Made by a program: the position numbers and the translations under genes. DNA of 64,000 nt from Bacillota bacterium (GTDB lineage Bacteria; Bacillota; Clostridia; Christensenellales; UMGS416). Positions 1 through 8,073 of this stretch are shown here, in pieces. The stretch spans positions 146,962 through 210,961 of the forward strand of contig JAEYRH010000006.1 of assembly GCA_023435705.1 (NCBI GenBank), written 5' to 3'. The first letter of the stretch is position 1, and each line of letters begins with the position of its first letter. Below the pieces are notes generated by a model. That model saw nothing but the letters and a program-made list of their open reading frames with translations. It made no database searches and was not told the DNA's origin.

Positions 1-182
1 GCGCCCGCTGAGCCGTGGGACAATCCCTTCCGAGCGCTCCGCCGAACTGATAGTAGGCGCAAGCGGCAGCCCGCCGTTATAAGGGCGGCGCATGAAAGTG
101 CGCATGAGTGCGCGAGCAATCGCGAATTTGGGTGGTACCGCGGAAACCTTCCGTCCCTGTGTGGGATGGAAGGTTTTTTTGT
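1..182 (+). promoter_or_regulatory. T-box leader (5' part cut by window edge)
   Basis: This is the 3' part of a tRNA-sensing T-box riboswitch. The T-box core GGGTGGTACCGCGG lies at about 129-143 and is followed by a strong intrinsic terminator: arms AACCTTCCGTCC (145-156) and GGGATGGAAGGTT (163-175) with a run of seven T. A stem III-like CGCCGTTATAAGGGCG lies at about 73-88. The basal 3' side of stem I is probably at 17-36, so the specifier loop is near 17-28; triplets GAC, ACA, CAA and ATC all occur there, so the amino acid cannot be assigned safely. Uncharged cognate tRNA should favour the antiterminator and expression of the downstream GNAT gene and probably ileS. Confidence 0.9.
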
Positions 183-203
183 TTTGTGAGAGAAGGTGAC
201 GAT

Positions 204-1010
204 ATGTTAGTCCCGTTTCAAGCAGAGTCGCTGGATAGCAAGCGGTTTCAGCGCGACGAGGTGCGCTTCAACCTGCTGCATACCATCGCCGGAGGCGAGC
301 TGGCGGTGGGGCTGCAAGCGGAAGACGGCGGGGCCATTGCCCTTGCCAGCCCAGGCAGAAGCATGTGGCTGTGGGTGGAGGAATCCAAAGGGGATGCCTT
401 TGCTGCTGCTGTGATTACGGAACTGGCCGAACAATTGAAAGACTCCAGGTTGCCGGGCATTTCTTCCACGCCGGAGCATGCAAAGCTCTTTTTGGAGCAG
501 TATTGCCCAAGGAGCGGTGCCAGGGCTGGGAACCGCATGCGCTTGATGGCCTATGCCTGCCCTGTTGTGAATACACCCACCGGGGTCTCCGGCGAATGGA
601 GGCAGGCGCAGGAATCGCATGCTGAAACGGTTGCCGACTTCCTCTGCGGCTTTAACATGGATTGCTTCCATGCGGAAACGAACCGCGAAGATGCTCTTGC
701 CGGTGCCAACGGCATGATCTCAAGCGGGCACCTGTTAGTTTGGGAAACCAATGGAAAGACTGTGTGCATGGGCGGCGCCTTCCGCCGATTCCCCCGCCAA
801 GCGAAGCTCGGCCCGGTCTATACACCGCCGGAGGAGCGAAACAAGGGCTATGCCGCAGCACTTGTGGCGGCGATCAGCCAACAGGTGCTGGGTGAGGGGC
901 TCACCCCAATCCTATATGCCGATGCGGACTATCCTGCGTCAAACAAAGCATACCAAAACGTTGGGTATCTGGCCGCCGGTTTGGTGGAGGAGATTGGGTT
1001 TGTATATTGA
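204..1010 (+). CDS. GNAT family N-acetyltransferase behind T-box
   Basis: A 268-residue acetyltransferase of the GNAT fold. The ATG at 204 is chosen because AGAAGG sits 7 nt upstream and because upstream in-frame codons lie inside the T-box terminator. The C-terminal third carries an acetyl-CoA pyrophosphate-binding type signature (PPEERNKGYAAAL), followed by an N-K-A-Y-x-x-V-G-Y ending typical of GNAT domains. The N-terminal half is not recognised. The substrate is unknown. It is the first gene after the T-box and lies 126 nt before ileS, so the two may be co-transcribed, which would tie it to an amino acid supply signal; that link is inference. Confidence 0.85.
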   Translation: MLVPFQAESLDSKRFQRDEVRFNLLHTIAGGELAVGLQAEDGGAIALASPGRSMWLWVEESKGDAFAAAVITELAEQLKDSRLPGISSTPEHAKLFLEQYCPRSGARAGNRMRLMAYACPVVNTPTGVSGEWRQAQESHAETVADFLCGFNMDCFHAETNREDALAGANGMISSGHLLVWETNGKTVCMGGAFRRFPRQAKLGPVYTPPEERNKGYAAALVAAISQQVLGEGLTPILYADADYPASNKAYQNVGYLAAGLVEEIGFVY

Positions 1011-1032
1011 TGTATCCCAATCTTCCAACCAG

Positions 1033-1084
1033 TAGGGGCCGGGCTCTGTCCCGGCCCGCGTCAAAGGCTCTGTCCCGGTCCGCG
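1033..1084. repeat. R1 palindromic repeat (plus a partial second copy)
   Basis: R1 element with arms GGGGCCGGGCTC and CCGGCCC, forming a short GC hairpin, followed by a degenerate half copy (GGCTCTGTCCCGGTCCGC, 1066-1084). It lies between the GNAT gene and ileS. The same sequence recurs in at least eight other intergenic places in this window. Confidence 0.85.
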
Positions 1085-1136
1085 CTCAAGGTTACATAGA
1101 TCAATCAATGTTATCATCGATATCAGGAGGTCACCC

Positions 1137-4100
1137 ATGTCGCAACTCTACAAAAAGGTCTCCACCAGCCTCAACTTCGTCGAGCGGGAGCTTGAGGTGC
1201 TGGACTACTGGAAGAAAAACGACATCTTCAAAAAGAGCATGACGATGCGGGAAGGCGCGCCGCTTTTCACGTTTTATGACGGCCCGCCCACGGCCAACGG
1301 CAAGCCCCACATCGGCCACGTATTGACCCGCGCCATCAAGGACCTGATCCCGCGCTACCGCTTCATGAAGGGCTACAACGTGCTCCGCAAGGCCGGGTGG
1401 GACACCCACGGCCTGCCGGTGGAGCTGGAAGTGGAAAAGCAGCTGGGCCTCGACGGCAAGCCGCAGATCGAGAAATACGGCATCGAGCCCTTCATCCAGA
1501 AGTGCAAGGAGAGTGTGTGGAAATACAAGGGCCAGTGGGAAGAGCTTTCCGAACGCGTGGGCTTCTGGGTTGACATGGAGAACCCATACGTGACATATCA
1601 TGACAACTACATCGAATCGGTGTGGTGGTCACTGAAGCGCATCCATGAAAAAGGCCTGCTCTACAAGGGCCACAAGGTGGTGCCCTATTGCCCCCGTTGC
1701 GGCACGGCGCTTTCCTCCCACGAGGTGGCGCAGGGATATAACGATGTGGAGGAAACCTCCGCCATCGCCCGGTTCCTTGTGAAGGGTCGGCCAAACACCT
1801 GCATCCTGGCATGGACGACCACACCCTGGACACTGCCCAGCAATATCGCCCTGTGCGTGAATGCGAAAGCGGAATATGGCGAGTATGAGCTGGATGGCGA
1901 GACCTACATCATGGCCGCGGAATTGGTGGACAAGGTGCTGCCAGAGGAAGCGGAGCTCAAGAAGAAGTATAAAGGTGCTGAGTTGGTTGGCACAGAGTAC
2001 GAGGCGCTGTTCCAGGCTGGGGCCATCCCGGAGGGGCAGGCCTGCCGCGTGGTCGCCGACGATTACGTGACGATGGAAGACGGCACCGGCATCGTGCACT
2101 TGGCTCCCTACGGCGAGGACGATATGCGCATCTTGAAGCGCGAGGGTCTGGGCTTCCGCATCGTCGTGGACACCCAGGGCCGCTTCACCGACGTCACGCC
2201 CTGGCCCGGCGTGTTCGTGAAGGATGCCGACCACGCCATTCTGGAAGATCTTAAAAACCGCAAGCAGCTTCAAAAGGCATTGCCGTATCAGCACAGCTAC
2301 CCGTTCTGCTGGCGGTGCGACACGCCGCTGCTCTATTACCCCCGTGAGAGCTGGTTCATCAAGATGACGGCTGTCAAAGACGAGCTGATGGCCAGCAACC
2401 GCTCGGTGAACTGGATGCCTGAGACGATCAAGGAAGGACGCATGGGCAACTTCATTGAAAACGTGATCGACTGGGGCGTCTCCCGCGAACGATACTGGGG
2501 CACGCCGCTGCCGGTGTGGATGTGTGCCTGCGGCCACATTGAGGTGATCGGCAGCCGGGCAGAATTACTGGAGAAGGGCAAAAACGCCACCGCCGATATG
2601 GAGCTGCACAAGCCCTTCATCGACGCTGTAGAGCTCACCTGCCCCCATTGCGGCGGCACGATGAAGCGCGAACCCTCGGTGATCGACTGCTGGTACGACA
2701 GCGGCTCCATGCCCTTCGCCCAGTGGCATTACCCCTTTGAAAATAAGGAGCTGTTTGAGGCCAACTTCCCGGCCAACTTCATCTCCGAGGCTGTGGACCA
2801 GACTCGCGGCTGGTTCTACACGCTGCTGGCGATCTCCACCTGCATCTTTGGCCGGTCGTCGTTTGAAAACTGCCTGGTTCTGGGCCATGTGGGCGACAAG
2901 GACGGCGTGAAGATGTCCAAGCACAAGGGCAACGTCGTGGACCCGTGGGACATGCTGAACACCCGGGGTGCCGACGCTGTGCGCTGGTATTTCTACACCG
3001 GCAGCTCGCCGTGGCTGCCCAGCCGCTTCTCTGGCGAGGCCGTGAGCGAGGCTCAGCGCAAATACATGGGCACACTGTGGAATACGTACGCCTTCTATGT
3101 GCTCTATGCCAACATCGACAATTTCAACCCGCTGGAGCACAAGTTGGATTACAGCAAGCTGGGCGCGATGGACCGCTGGGTGCTCTCCCGGCTGCAGACG
3201 CTGATCAAGGAAGTGGACAGCGGCCTCAATAACTACGCGATCACCGAGCCGGGCCGGGCGCTGGCCGCCTTTGTGGACGAGCTTTCCAACTGGTATGTGC
3301 GCCGGGGCCGCGAGCGCTATTGGGGCGGCGGCATGACCGAAGATAAGGTGAACGCGTTCCTCACGCTGCACACGGTGCTGGTCACGCTCGCCAAGCTCAC
3401 CGCGCCGTTCACGCCGTTCGTCGCCGAGGAGCTGTATCTGAATCTGGTGCGGGGGCTGGACAGCACCGCGCCGGAGTCGGTGCACCTGAGCGACTTCCCC
3501 GTGGCCAACGAAGCCTGGATCGACCTGGAACTGGAAGCCAACATGGCCCGCGTGCTGGATATCGTGGCGTTGGGCCGCTCCTGCCGCAACCTGGCCGGCA
3601 CCAAGAACAGGCAGCCCGTCCCCGCGCTGCTGGTGGAGGGCAAGCCCCTGCCGCAGAGCTTCACCGACCTTGTGGCCGACGAACTCAACGTGAAGCGCGT
3701 GGACTATGTGGAAAGCGCCGGCGGGTTTGTGAGCTACAAGGTAAAGCCGCAGCTCAAAACGTTGGGCCGCCGCTTCGGCAAGAACATGCCTGCCGTCAAT
3801 CAACTGCTGCAGGGCCAGGACGGCACGCCATTCGTGCAGTCTCTGCGCGAGCGCGGTTTCTTCATGATCACCGTGGACGGCAAGGAGGAGGAGCTCAGCG
3901 AGGAGGACGTGCTGATCGAGGTCACCCAGCGCGCCGACTTCTTCACCGCCAGCGAAAACGGCGTTTCCGTGGCGCTGGACGCCCGCCTCACGCCGGAGCT
4001 CATTGAGGAGGGCTTCGTGCGCGAGGTGATCTCCAAGGTGCAGCAGCTGCGGCGCGAGGCTGGTTTTGAGGTGACCGACCACATTGCTCTTGCGATCGAC

Positions 4101-4256
4101 GGCGCCGAAGCCGCCGTGGCCACCGTGATGAACAACAAAGCCGCCATTGCCGCCGACGTGTTCGCCGATGAGCTGCTCGCCGGCCGCGGAGAGGGCTTCG
4201 GCAAGGAACAGGATATCAATGGGGAAGCGATGTTCTTTACGGTGAGGAAAGTATAG
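1137..4256 (+). CDS. ileS: Isoleucyl-tRNA synthetase, type 2
   Basis: Class I aminoacyl-tRNA synthetase charging tRNA-Ile in the cytoplasm; 1039 residues. HIGH is at residues 58-61 within PPTANGKPHIGH, and the KMSKS-type loop reads KMSKHKGN near residue 592. Residues GWDTHGLPVE and the length fit the type 2 (eukaryote-like) IleRS group rather than the type 1 enzymes with a C-terminal zinc finger. Cysteine pairs CPRC, CWRC, CAC and CPHC mark zinc-binding parts of the catalytic and editing region. AGGAGG is 6 nt before the ATG. Type 2 enzymes are generally resistant to mupirocin, so resistance is predicted here, not shown. Expression is probably under the upstream T-box through the GNAT gene. 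Confidence 0.97.
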   Translation: MSQLYKKVSTSLNFVERELEVLDYWKKNDIFKKSMTMREGAPLFTFYDGPPTANGKPHIGHVLTRAIKDLIPRYRFMKGYNVLRKAGWDTHGLPVELEVEKQLGLDGKPQIEKYGIEPFIQKCKESVWKYKGQWEELSERVGFWVDMENPYVTYHDNYIESVWWSLKRIHEKGLLYKGHKVVPYCPRCGTALSSHEVAQGYNDVEETSAIARFLVKGRPNTCILAWTTTPWTLPSNIALCVNAKAEYGEYELDGETYIMAAELVDKVLPEEAELKKKYKGAELVGTEYEALFQAGAIPEGQACRVVADDYVTMEDGTGIVHLAPYGEDDMRILKREGLGFRIVVDTQGRFTDVTPWPGVFVKDADHAILEDLKNRKQLQKALPYQHSYPFCWRCDTPLLYYPRESWFIKMTAVKDELMASNRSVNWMPETIKEGRMGNFIENVIDWGVSRERYWGTPLPVWMCACGHIEVIGSRAELLEKGKNATADMELHKPFIDAVELTCPHCGGTMKREPSVIDCWYDSGSMPFAQWHYPFENKELFEANFPANFISEAVDQTRGWFYTLLAISTCIFGRSSFENCLVLGHVGDKDGVKMSKHKGNVVDPWDMLNTRGADAVRWYFYTGSSPWLPSRFSGEAVSEAQRKYMGTLWNTYAFYVLYANIDNFNPLEHKLDYSKLGAMDRWVLSRLQTLIKEVDSGLNNYAITEPGRALAAFVDELSNWYVRRGRERYWGGGMTEDKVNAFLTLHTVLVTLAKLTAPFTPFVAEELYLNLVRGLDSTAPESVHLSDFPVANEAWIDLELEANMARVLDIVALGRSCRNLAGTKNRQPVPALLVEGKPLPQSFTDLVADELNVKRVDYVESAGGFVSYKVKPQLKTLGRRFGKNMPAVNQLLQGQDGTPFVQSLRERGFFMITVDGKEEELSEEDVLIEVTQRADFFTASENGVSVALDARLTPELIEEGFVREVISKVQQLRREAGFEVTDHIALAIDGAEAAVATVMNNKAAIAADVFADELLAGRGEGFGKEQDINGEAMFFTVRKV

Positions 4257-4261
4257 TTTGG

Positions 4262-4288
4262 TAGGGGTGGGGTTCTGTACCCGCCCCG
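4262..4288. repeat. R1 palindromic repeat
   Basis: R1 variant GGGGTGGGGTTCTGTACCC then GCCCC just after the ileS stop. It could act as a weak transcription stop or RNA-end hairpin, but there is no T run. Confidence 0.7.
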
Positions 4289-4310
4289 GAACGATGTAGT
4301 TAATCACCAA

Positions 4311-4384
4311 GAAATCCCTCCTGTCGCTGCGGCGACATCCCCCCCTTGAATTTTTGCCTTTGGCAAAAACAAGGGCGGGTAGGG
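4311..4384. repeat. R2-type multi-hairpin repeat
   Basis: R2-family element with the internal hairpin GTCGCTGCGGCGAC, the CATCCCCCCCTTG block, and a second hairpin TTTTTGCCTTTGGCAAAAA, ending in GGGCGGGTAGGG. A very similar variant lies at 33741-33822. Confidence 0.75.
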
Positions 4385-4410
4385 AGTTGGTTTGATTATG
4401 CGACTCTATG

Positions 4411-4436
4411 TACGGGCGGGGCTCTGTACCCGCCCA
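4411..4436. repeat. R1 palindromic repeat
   Basis: R1 copy with arms GGGCGGG and CCCGCCC around GCTCTGTA. It lies directly upstream of the methyltransferase gene and would place a hairpin about 38 nt before its start codon. Confidence 0.75.
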
Positions 4437-4473
4437 TACCATACCTTGTGTAATATCAGAAAGCAGTGATTCC

Positions 4474-5349
4474 ATGTACATCTGCACCACCTGGAAAGAC
4501 TATGAGGTCATTGACGCCGGCTCCGGCGAAAAGCTGGAGCGCTGGGGCGACAAGATCCTGCTGCGGCCGGACCCGCAGGCCATCTGGCCGGCGGAGCGGC
4601 AGCACCCGGCATGGCAGAAAATCGACGGCATTTACCACCGCAGCAGCGAGGGCGGCGGCGAATGGGAGTTCCGCACGAAAATGCCGGAGCGGTGGGCTGT
4701 GGCCTATGGCGACTTGAAGTTCAAGATCAAGCCGCTGGGCTTCAAGCACACCGGGCTTTTCCCCGAGCAGGCCGTAAACTGGGACTGGATGCGCGCGCAG
4801 ATTGCGGCGGCGCAGCAGGAAGGCCGCCCACAGCCCAGCGTTTTGAATCTCTTTGCCTATACCGGTGGTGCCACCGTGGCTTGCGCCGCCGCCGGGGCAA
4901 CGGTTGCCCATGTGGATGCGGCAAAGGGCATGGTGAACTGGGCGGGGGAGAACCTGGAGCTTTCGGGCCTGACCAACAGCCGCGTGCGCTTTTTGGTGGA
5001 CGACTGCCTGAAGTTTGTGCAGCGGGAGGAGCGCCGTGGCCGCAAGTACGATGCCGTGCTGATGGATCCGCCAAGCTATGGCCGGGGGCCCGGCGGCGAG
5101 ATGTGGAAGCTGGAGGAGAAGCTCTTCGAGCTGGTGTCTGCCTGCATGGGCATTCTTTCGGACAAGCCTCTGTTCTTCCTGATCAACTCCTACACCACCG
5201 GCTTGCAACCATTGGTGCTTGAAAACATGCTCAAAATGACCGTGGTAAAAAAGTTCGGTGGCCGCGCGGAAGCAGCAGAGGTGGGCTTGCCCATCACGGC
5301 CACCGGCCTCACGCTGCCCTGCGGAGCAAGCGGGAGATGGAGGAGATAA
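4474..5349 (+). CDS. Class I SAM-dependent rRNA methyltransferase-like protein
   Basis: A 291-residue protein with a Rossmann methyltransferase domain. The SAM-binding motif I region NLFAYTGGATVACAAAGA starts near residue 125 and the catalytic DPPSYGRG motif IV is near residue 198. This motif pair is typical of the RlmI/RlmK-like (COG1092) group that methylates 23S rRNA, but the exact target base cannot be told from sequence. The ATG at 4474 is preferred because the longer reading frame starts inside an R1 repeat and gives an unrelated N-terminus; no strong ribosome site is visible. It is followed by an R2 repeat and a pseudouridine synthase, so two RNA-modification genes are neighbours. Confidence 0.85.
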   Translation: MYICTTWKDYEVIDAGSGEKLERWGDKILLRPDPQAIWPAERQHPAWQKIDGIYHRSSEGGGEWEFRTKMPERWAVAYGDLKFKIKPLGFKHTGLFPEQAVNWDWMRAQIAAAQQEGRPQPSVLNLFAYTGGATVACAAAGATVAHVDAAKGMVNWAGENLELSGLTNSRVRFLVDDCLKFVQREERRGRKYDAVLMDPPSYGRGPGGEMWKLEEKLFELVSACMGILSDKPLFFLINSYTTGLQPLVLENMLKMTVVKKFGGRAEAAEVGLPITATGLTLPCGASGRWRR

Positions 5350-5513
5350 CTCCCCCTGCCACCTATGGTGACATCCCCCTCAAGAGGGGGACAAGTATAT
5401 TCCTTTCAAAGCAACGCTAACCTTCCCTTCCTTTGAGGGAGGATAGTTTCAATCTGAACAACAGACACTAGCCCCCCTCCTGAGGGGGGGGCCGCGAAGC
5501 GGCAGGGGGGAGT
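5350..5513. repeat. R2 multi-hairpin repeat, long copy
   Basis: An R2 element opens with CTCCCCCTGCC directly after the methyltransferase stop, contains CATCCCCCTCAAGAGGGGGA, a degenerate middle (TGAGGGAGG), and closes with CCCCCCTCCTGAGGGGGGGG and the GCCGCGAAGCGGC hairpin ending in AGGGGGGAGT. Its last purine-rich bases are next to the TTG start of the following gene. Confidence 0.85.
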
Positions 5514-5516
5514 ATC

Positions 5517-6203
5517 TTGCAGCAACCCCGCATCCTTTTTGAAGACAACCACCTCCTCGTCACCATCAAGCCCCCCGGCGTGCCGTCACAGGCAGACAGC
5601 TCAGGGGATCTTGACATGCTCACAATCCTGAAACGATATGTGAAGGAGAAGTACAACAAGCCTGGTGATGTTTATCTTGGGCTTGTCCACCGGCTGGACA
5701 GGCCCGCCGGCGGCGTGATGGCCTTTGCCCGCACCAGCAAGGCGGCTAGCCGGCTGTCCGAGCAAATCCGTGGCGACGGCTTTCAAAAGGAATACCTGTG
5801 CGTGTGCATGGACAGCCCGCGCGGCGGCCGCCTCGAGCACTGGCTCATCAAAGACGAGCGCACCAACACGGTGACAGCAAGCCTTTCTGAAACGAAAGGC
5901 GGGCAGTGGGCGGCGCTGGAGTATGAACCGCTGCAAACGGTCGATGGTCTGACGCTGTGCCGTGTGAAGCTGATCACTGGCCGATCTCATCAGATCCGCG
6001 CTCAATTTGCCGCCATTGGGCATCCGTTATGGGGTGACCAACGCTACAACCCAAAGGCCGTGCCGGGGCAATGGCTGGCGCTGTGGAGCAAAAGCATTGA
6101 ACTGGAGCATCCGACCAAGAAAGAACGGATGAGGTTTGAGTGTTTGCCGGAAGGTGGAAAAGGAATGGTCTGGGATAAATTCGACTTATTGGTAGACAAT
6201 TAA
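5517..6203 (+). CDS. RluA family pseudouridine synthase
   Basis: A 228-residue enzyme expected to convert uridine to pseudouridine in rRNA or tRNA. The signature HRLDRPAGGVMAFART with the catalytic Asp is near residues 58-73, and a C-terminal TGRSHQIRAQFAAIGHPLWG motif is clear. There is no N-terminal S4 domain; the reading frame begins almost directly at the catalytic domain (ILFEDNHLL), so this is a short RluA form. No ATG is available, and TTG at 5517 is the likely start, with the GGGGGGAG end of an R2 repeat as the only Shine-Dalgarno-like sequence. The modified position is unknown. Confidence 0.9.
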   Translation: MQQPRILFEDNHLLVTIKPPGVPSQADSSGDLDMLTILKRYVKEKYNKPGDVYLGLVHRLDRPAGGVMAFARTSKAASRLSEQIRGDGFQKEYLCVCMDSPRGGRLEHWLIKDERTNTVTASLSETKGGQWAALEYEPLQTVDGLTLCRVKLITGRSHQIRAQFAAIGHPLWGDQRYNPKAVPGQWLALWSKSIELEHPTKKERMRFECLPEGGKGMVWDKFDLLVDN

Positions 6204-6230
6204 GCGCTGATTCTCAGTGTTTTCTATGTA

Positions 6231-6415
6231 CTTTTGCGTGGCAAAAGTGCCAAAACCACCGGGGGTGGCAAGTTACTAAGACCTCACCTCAAAGCTCAAC
6301 GGGCGGGCCGACGACAACTCGTCGGGCTTCGCCCTCCTCAAACAGTCGCTCGGCCTTTTCGCCCTTATGAGCTTTTCGGCTGAGGGGAAACTTGCAAACC
6401 CCCAGACCCCCGGAG
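6231..6415. repeat. Fold-back intergenic element (MITE-like)
   Basis: This 240-base gap holds no credible gene. It begins with a small hairpin CTTTTGCGTGGCAAAAG and then has nested inverted repeats: GGGGGTGGCAAGTT near 6260 pairs with AACTTGCAAACCCCC near 6390, CTCAAAGCTCA pairs with TGAGCTTTTCGGCTGAG, and the centre has CGACGACAACTCGTCG. The whole unit can fold back on itself, as small non-autonomous elements do. No transposase and no clear target-site duplication are visible. Confidence 0.6.
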
Positions 6416-6443
6416 ACGGAGACATCGAAAAGGAGTGAAGAAC

Positions 6444-6965
6444 GTGGACGCACTAACCTGCATTTTAACCCGCCGGAGCATCCGCAAATACACCGGCGAA
6501 CCCATCGCTGACGAGCAGCTGCACACGATCCTGCAGGCTGGAATGTCCGCTCCCACGGCGATGAACACCCGCCCGTGGCAGTTCGTCGTAATCAAAAACC
6601 CCGAAACACTTCAGGCTGTCACTGTAGCCCACCCCCACGCAAAAATGCTGCCGCAGGCCGGCTGCGGCATTCTCGTGTGCGGCGACAAGGCCCGCAACGC
6701 GAGCTTGGATTATCTCATTGAGGACTGCTCCGCTGCCATCGAAAATATGCTGCTGGCCGCCCACGCACTGGGCCTTGGGGCGGTGTGGCTGGGCATCCAC
6801 CCACGGGAGGAACGAGTGAACGCCCTGCGGGAGCTTACTAAGCTGCCGGACGGCGTGTGCCCCATCGGCTTGATCGCCGTGGGTGTGCCTGATGAAACCA
6901 GGGATGCGCCGGACCGGTATGAGGCTGACAAGATCCATTCTGAAGTCTGGCAATATGACTGTTGA
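6444..6965 (+). CDS. Nitroreductase family protein, copy 1
   Basis: A 173-residue FMN-dependent nitroreductase-fold protein. The N-terminal TRRSIRKYTGEP motif supplies the usual FMN-phosphate-binding arginines, and NTRPWQFVVI, AAIENMLLAAHALGLG and VWLGI blocks follow in the family order. The GTG at 6444 is chosen: AAGGAG is 9 nt upstream and the resulting MDALTCI start matches the next gene exactly. The two genes are adjacent and about two-thirds identical by eye. The likely role is NAD(P)H-dependent reduction of a nitro, quinone or flavin substrate; the substrate is unknown. Confidence 0.9.
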   Translation: MDALTCILTRRSIRKYTGEPIADEQLHTILQAGMSAPTAMNTRPWQFVVIKNPETLQAVTVAHPHAKMLPQAGCGILVCGDKARNASLDYLIEDCSAAIENMLLAAHALGLGAVWLGIHPREERVNALRELTKLPDGVCPIGLIAVGVPDETRDAPDRYEADKIHSEVWQYDC

Positions 6966-7015
6966 AGTGCTATGATCATCCAGGATTATCTTTCCAACAA
7001 GGAGCTGTGACGCTT

Positions 7016-7525
7016 ATGGACGCTTTGACCTGTATCTTCACCCGCCGGAGCATCCGCAAATTCACCGGCGAAGTCCTCACCGACGAGCAGCTGCACACGA
7101 TCCTCCGGGCTGGGTTTTCCGCCCCCACGGCAGCGAACTTGCGCCCCTGGCAATTTGTTGTGGTGCGCGACCCTGACACGCTGAAGGCCATTACGGAGAT
7201 CCATCCTTATTCTAAGATGCTGCCCAACGCCGGCTGCGGCATCCTCGTGTGCGGCGACACAGCCCGCAACAAGGTGCCTTATTTCCTCTCGCAGGATGGC
7301 TGCGCCGCCATTGAAAACATGCTGCTGGCCGCTCATGCGCTGGGCCTGGGCGCCGTGTGGATGGGTGTGGACCCCGACGACAACCGGGCGCAGCCCCTGT
7401 GCAATCTGCTTTCGATCCCAGAGACGGTGCTGCCGGTGGGCCTGCTGGCCTTCGGCGTGCCCGATGAGACCAGGGATGCGCCGGATCGGTATGAGGCGGA
7501 AAAGGTGCATTTTGAGAAATGGTAA
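7016..7525 (+). CDS. Nitroreductase family protein, copy 2 (tandem paralogue)
   Basis: A 169-residue paralogue of the preceding gene. It begins MDALTCIFTRRSIRKFTGE and keeps the same blocks (LRPWQFVVVRDP, AGCGILVCGD, AAIENMLLAAHALGLGAVW) and the same C-terminal GVPDETRDAPDRYEA. The ATG at 7016 has GGAG 10 nt upstream. The 50-nt gap and strong similarity point to a recent tandem duplication. The main differences are in the middle (PYFLSQDGC versus LDYLIEDC) and in the 140s, where substrate contacts are often found. Confidence 0.9.
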   Translation: MDALTCIFTRRSIRKFTGEVLTDEQLHTILRAGFSAPTAANLRPWQFVVVRDPDTLKAITEIHPYSKMLPNAGCGILVCGDTARNKVPYFLSQDGCAAIENMLLAAHALGLGAVWMGVDPDDNRAQPLCNLLSIPETVLPVGLLAFGVPDETRDAPDRYEAEKVHFEKW

Positions 7526-7590
7526 ATGAACACTAGTCAGTAGTCATTAGTCAGTAGATCGAGCGATATAGATTGAGGACGATGGTGATG

Positions 7591-7690
7591 TAGGGGCTGG
7601 GCTCTGTACCAGCCCGACTATCGCTAAGACTTATCGATGCAGTTTAGTCATGGTAGTCAGTGCAGGGGCCGGGCTCCGTCCCGGCCCGCT
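7591..7690. repeat. Two R1 palindromic repeats
   Basis: One R1 copy lies at about 7591-7616 (GGGGCTGGGCTCTGTACC then AGCCC) and a second at about 7662-7690 (GGGGCCGGGCTCCGTCCC then GGCCC). They fill the gap between the nitroreductase gene and the convergent ArsC-like gene. Upstream, at about 7530-7555, is the direct repeat AGTCAGTAGTCATTAGTCAG. Confidence 0.8.
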
Positions 7691-7722
7691 TTATGACTTC
7701 GCCTCGACAAGTATGTTTGCCC

Positions 7723-8061
7723 TTATTCCCACTTCTCCCACACCTCCGGGCAAAACCCCACGGTAGCCTGCCTGCCGTTCCTGACGATGGGCGTGCGAAA
7801 GAGCTTCGGGTGCTTCAGCAGCATGTCATCCGCCGCCGTGCCCAGGCCGTAGAACGCCATGTCCAGCGTTTTGTATTCCTTGCACTGGGTGTCGATCAAT
7901 GCTTCCAGCCCCACTTGGTTGCGCACGCTATCGAACACACCTTTGCTCATGCCGTACTTGATCAGATCAATATACTGATAGTTGATCCGGCGCTCCTTAA
8001 AGTAGCGCTCGGCTTTTTTGGTGTCAAAGCATTTGCCCGCGCCGAAGATCTGGATGTTCAT
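7723..8061 (-). CDS. ArsC/Spx-like thioredoxin-fold protein
   Basis: A 112-residue protein of the arsenate reductase (ArsC) family. It has the N-terminal beta strand MNIQIFGAGKC, the cysteine in KCFDTKKAERYFKE at residues 11-24, and the TPIVRNG segment with the cis-proline near residue 90. Only one cysteine is in the active-site loop, as in YffB/ArsC-like proteins, so it may act by glutathionylation-like or other thiol chemistry; arsenate reduction is not established. GGGAGG is just before the ATG. The gene is 12 nt downstream of the metallo-hydrolase gene on the same strand, so the two probably form an operon. Confidence 0.8.
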   Translation of the reverse strand: MNIQIFGAGKCFDTKKAERYFKERRINYQYIDLIKYGMSKGVFDSVRNQVGLEALIDTQCKEYKTLDMAFYGLGTAADDMLLKHPKLFRTPIVRNGRQATVGFCPEVWEKWE

Positions 8062-8073
8062 GGTGCCTCCCGG

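Noticed and set aside
2565..4490. 641-codon open frame on the minus strand
   Set aside because: It lies antisense to ileS, has a composition typical of a GC-rich codon shadow (His/Arg/Leu/Gly-rich), and no ribosome site; ileS is certain.
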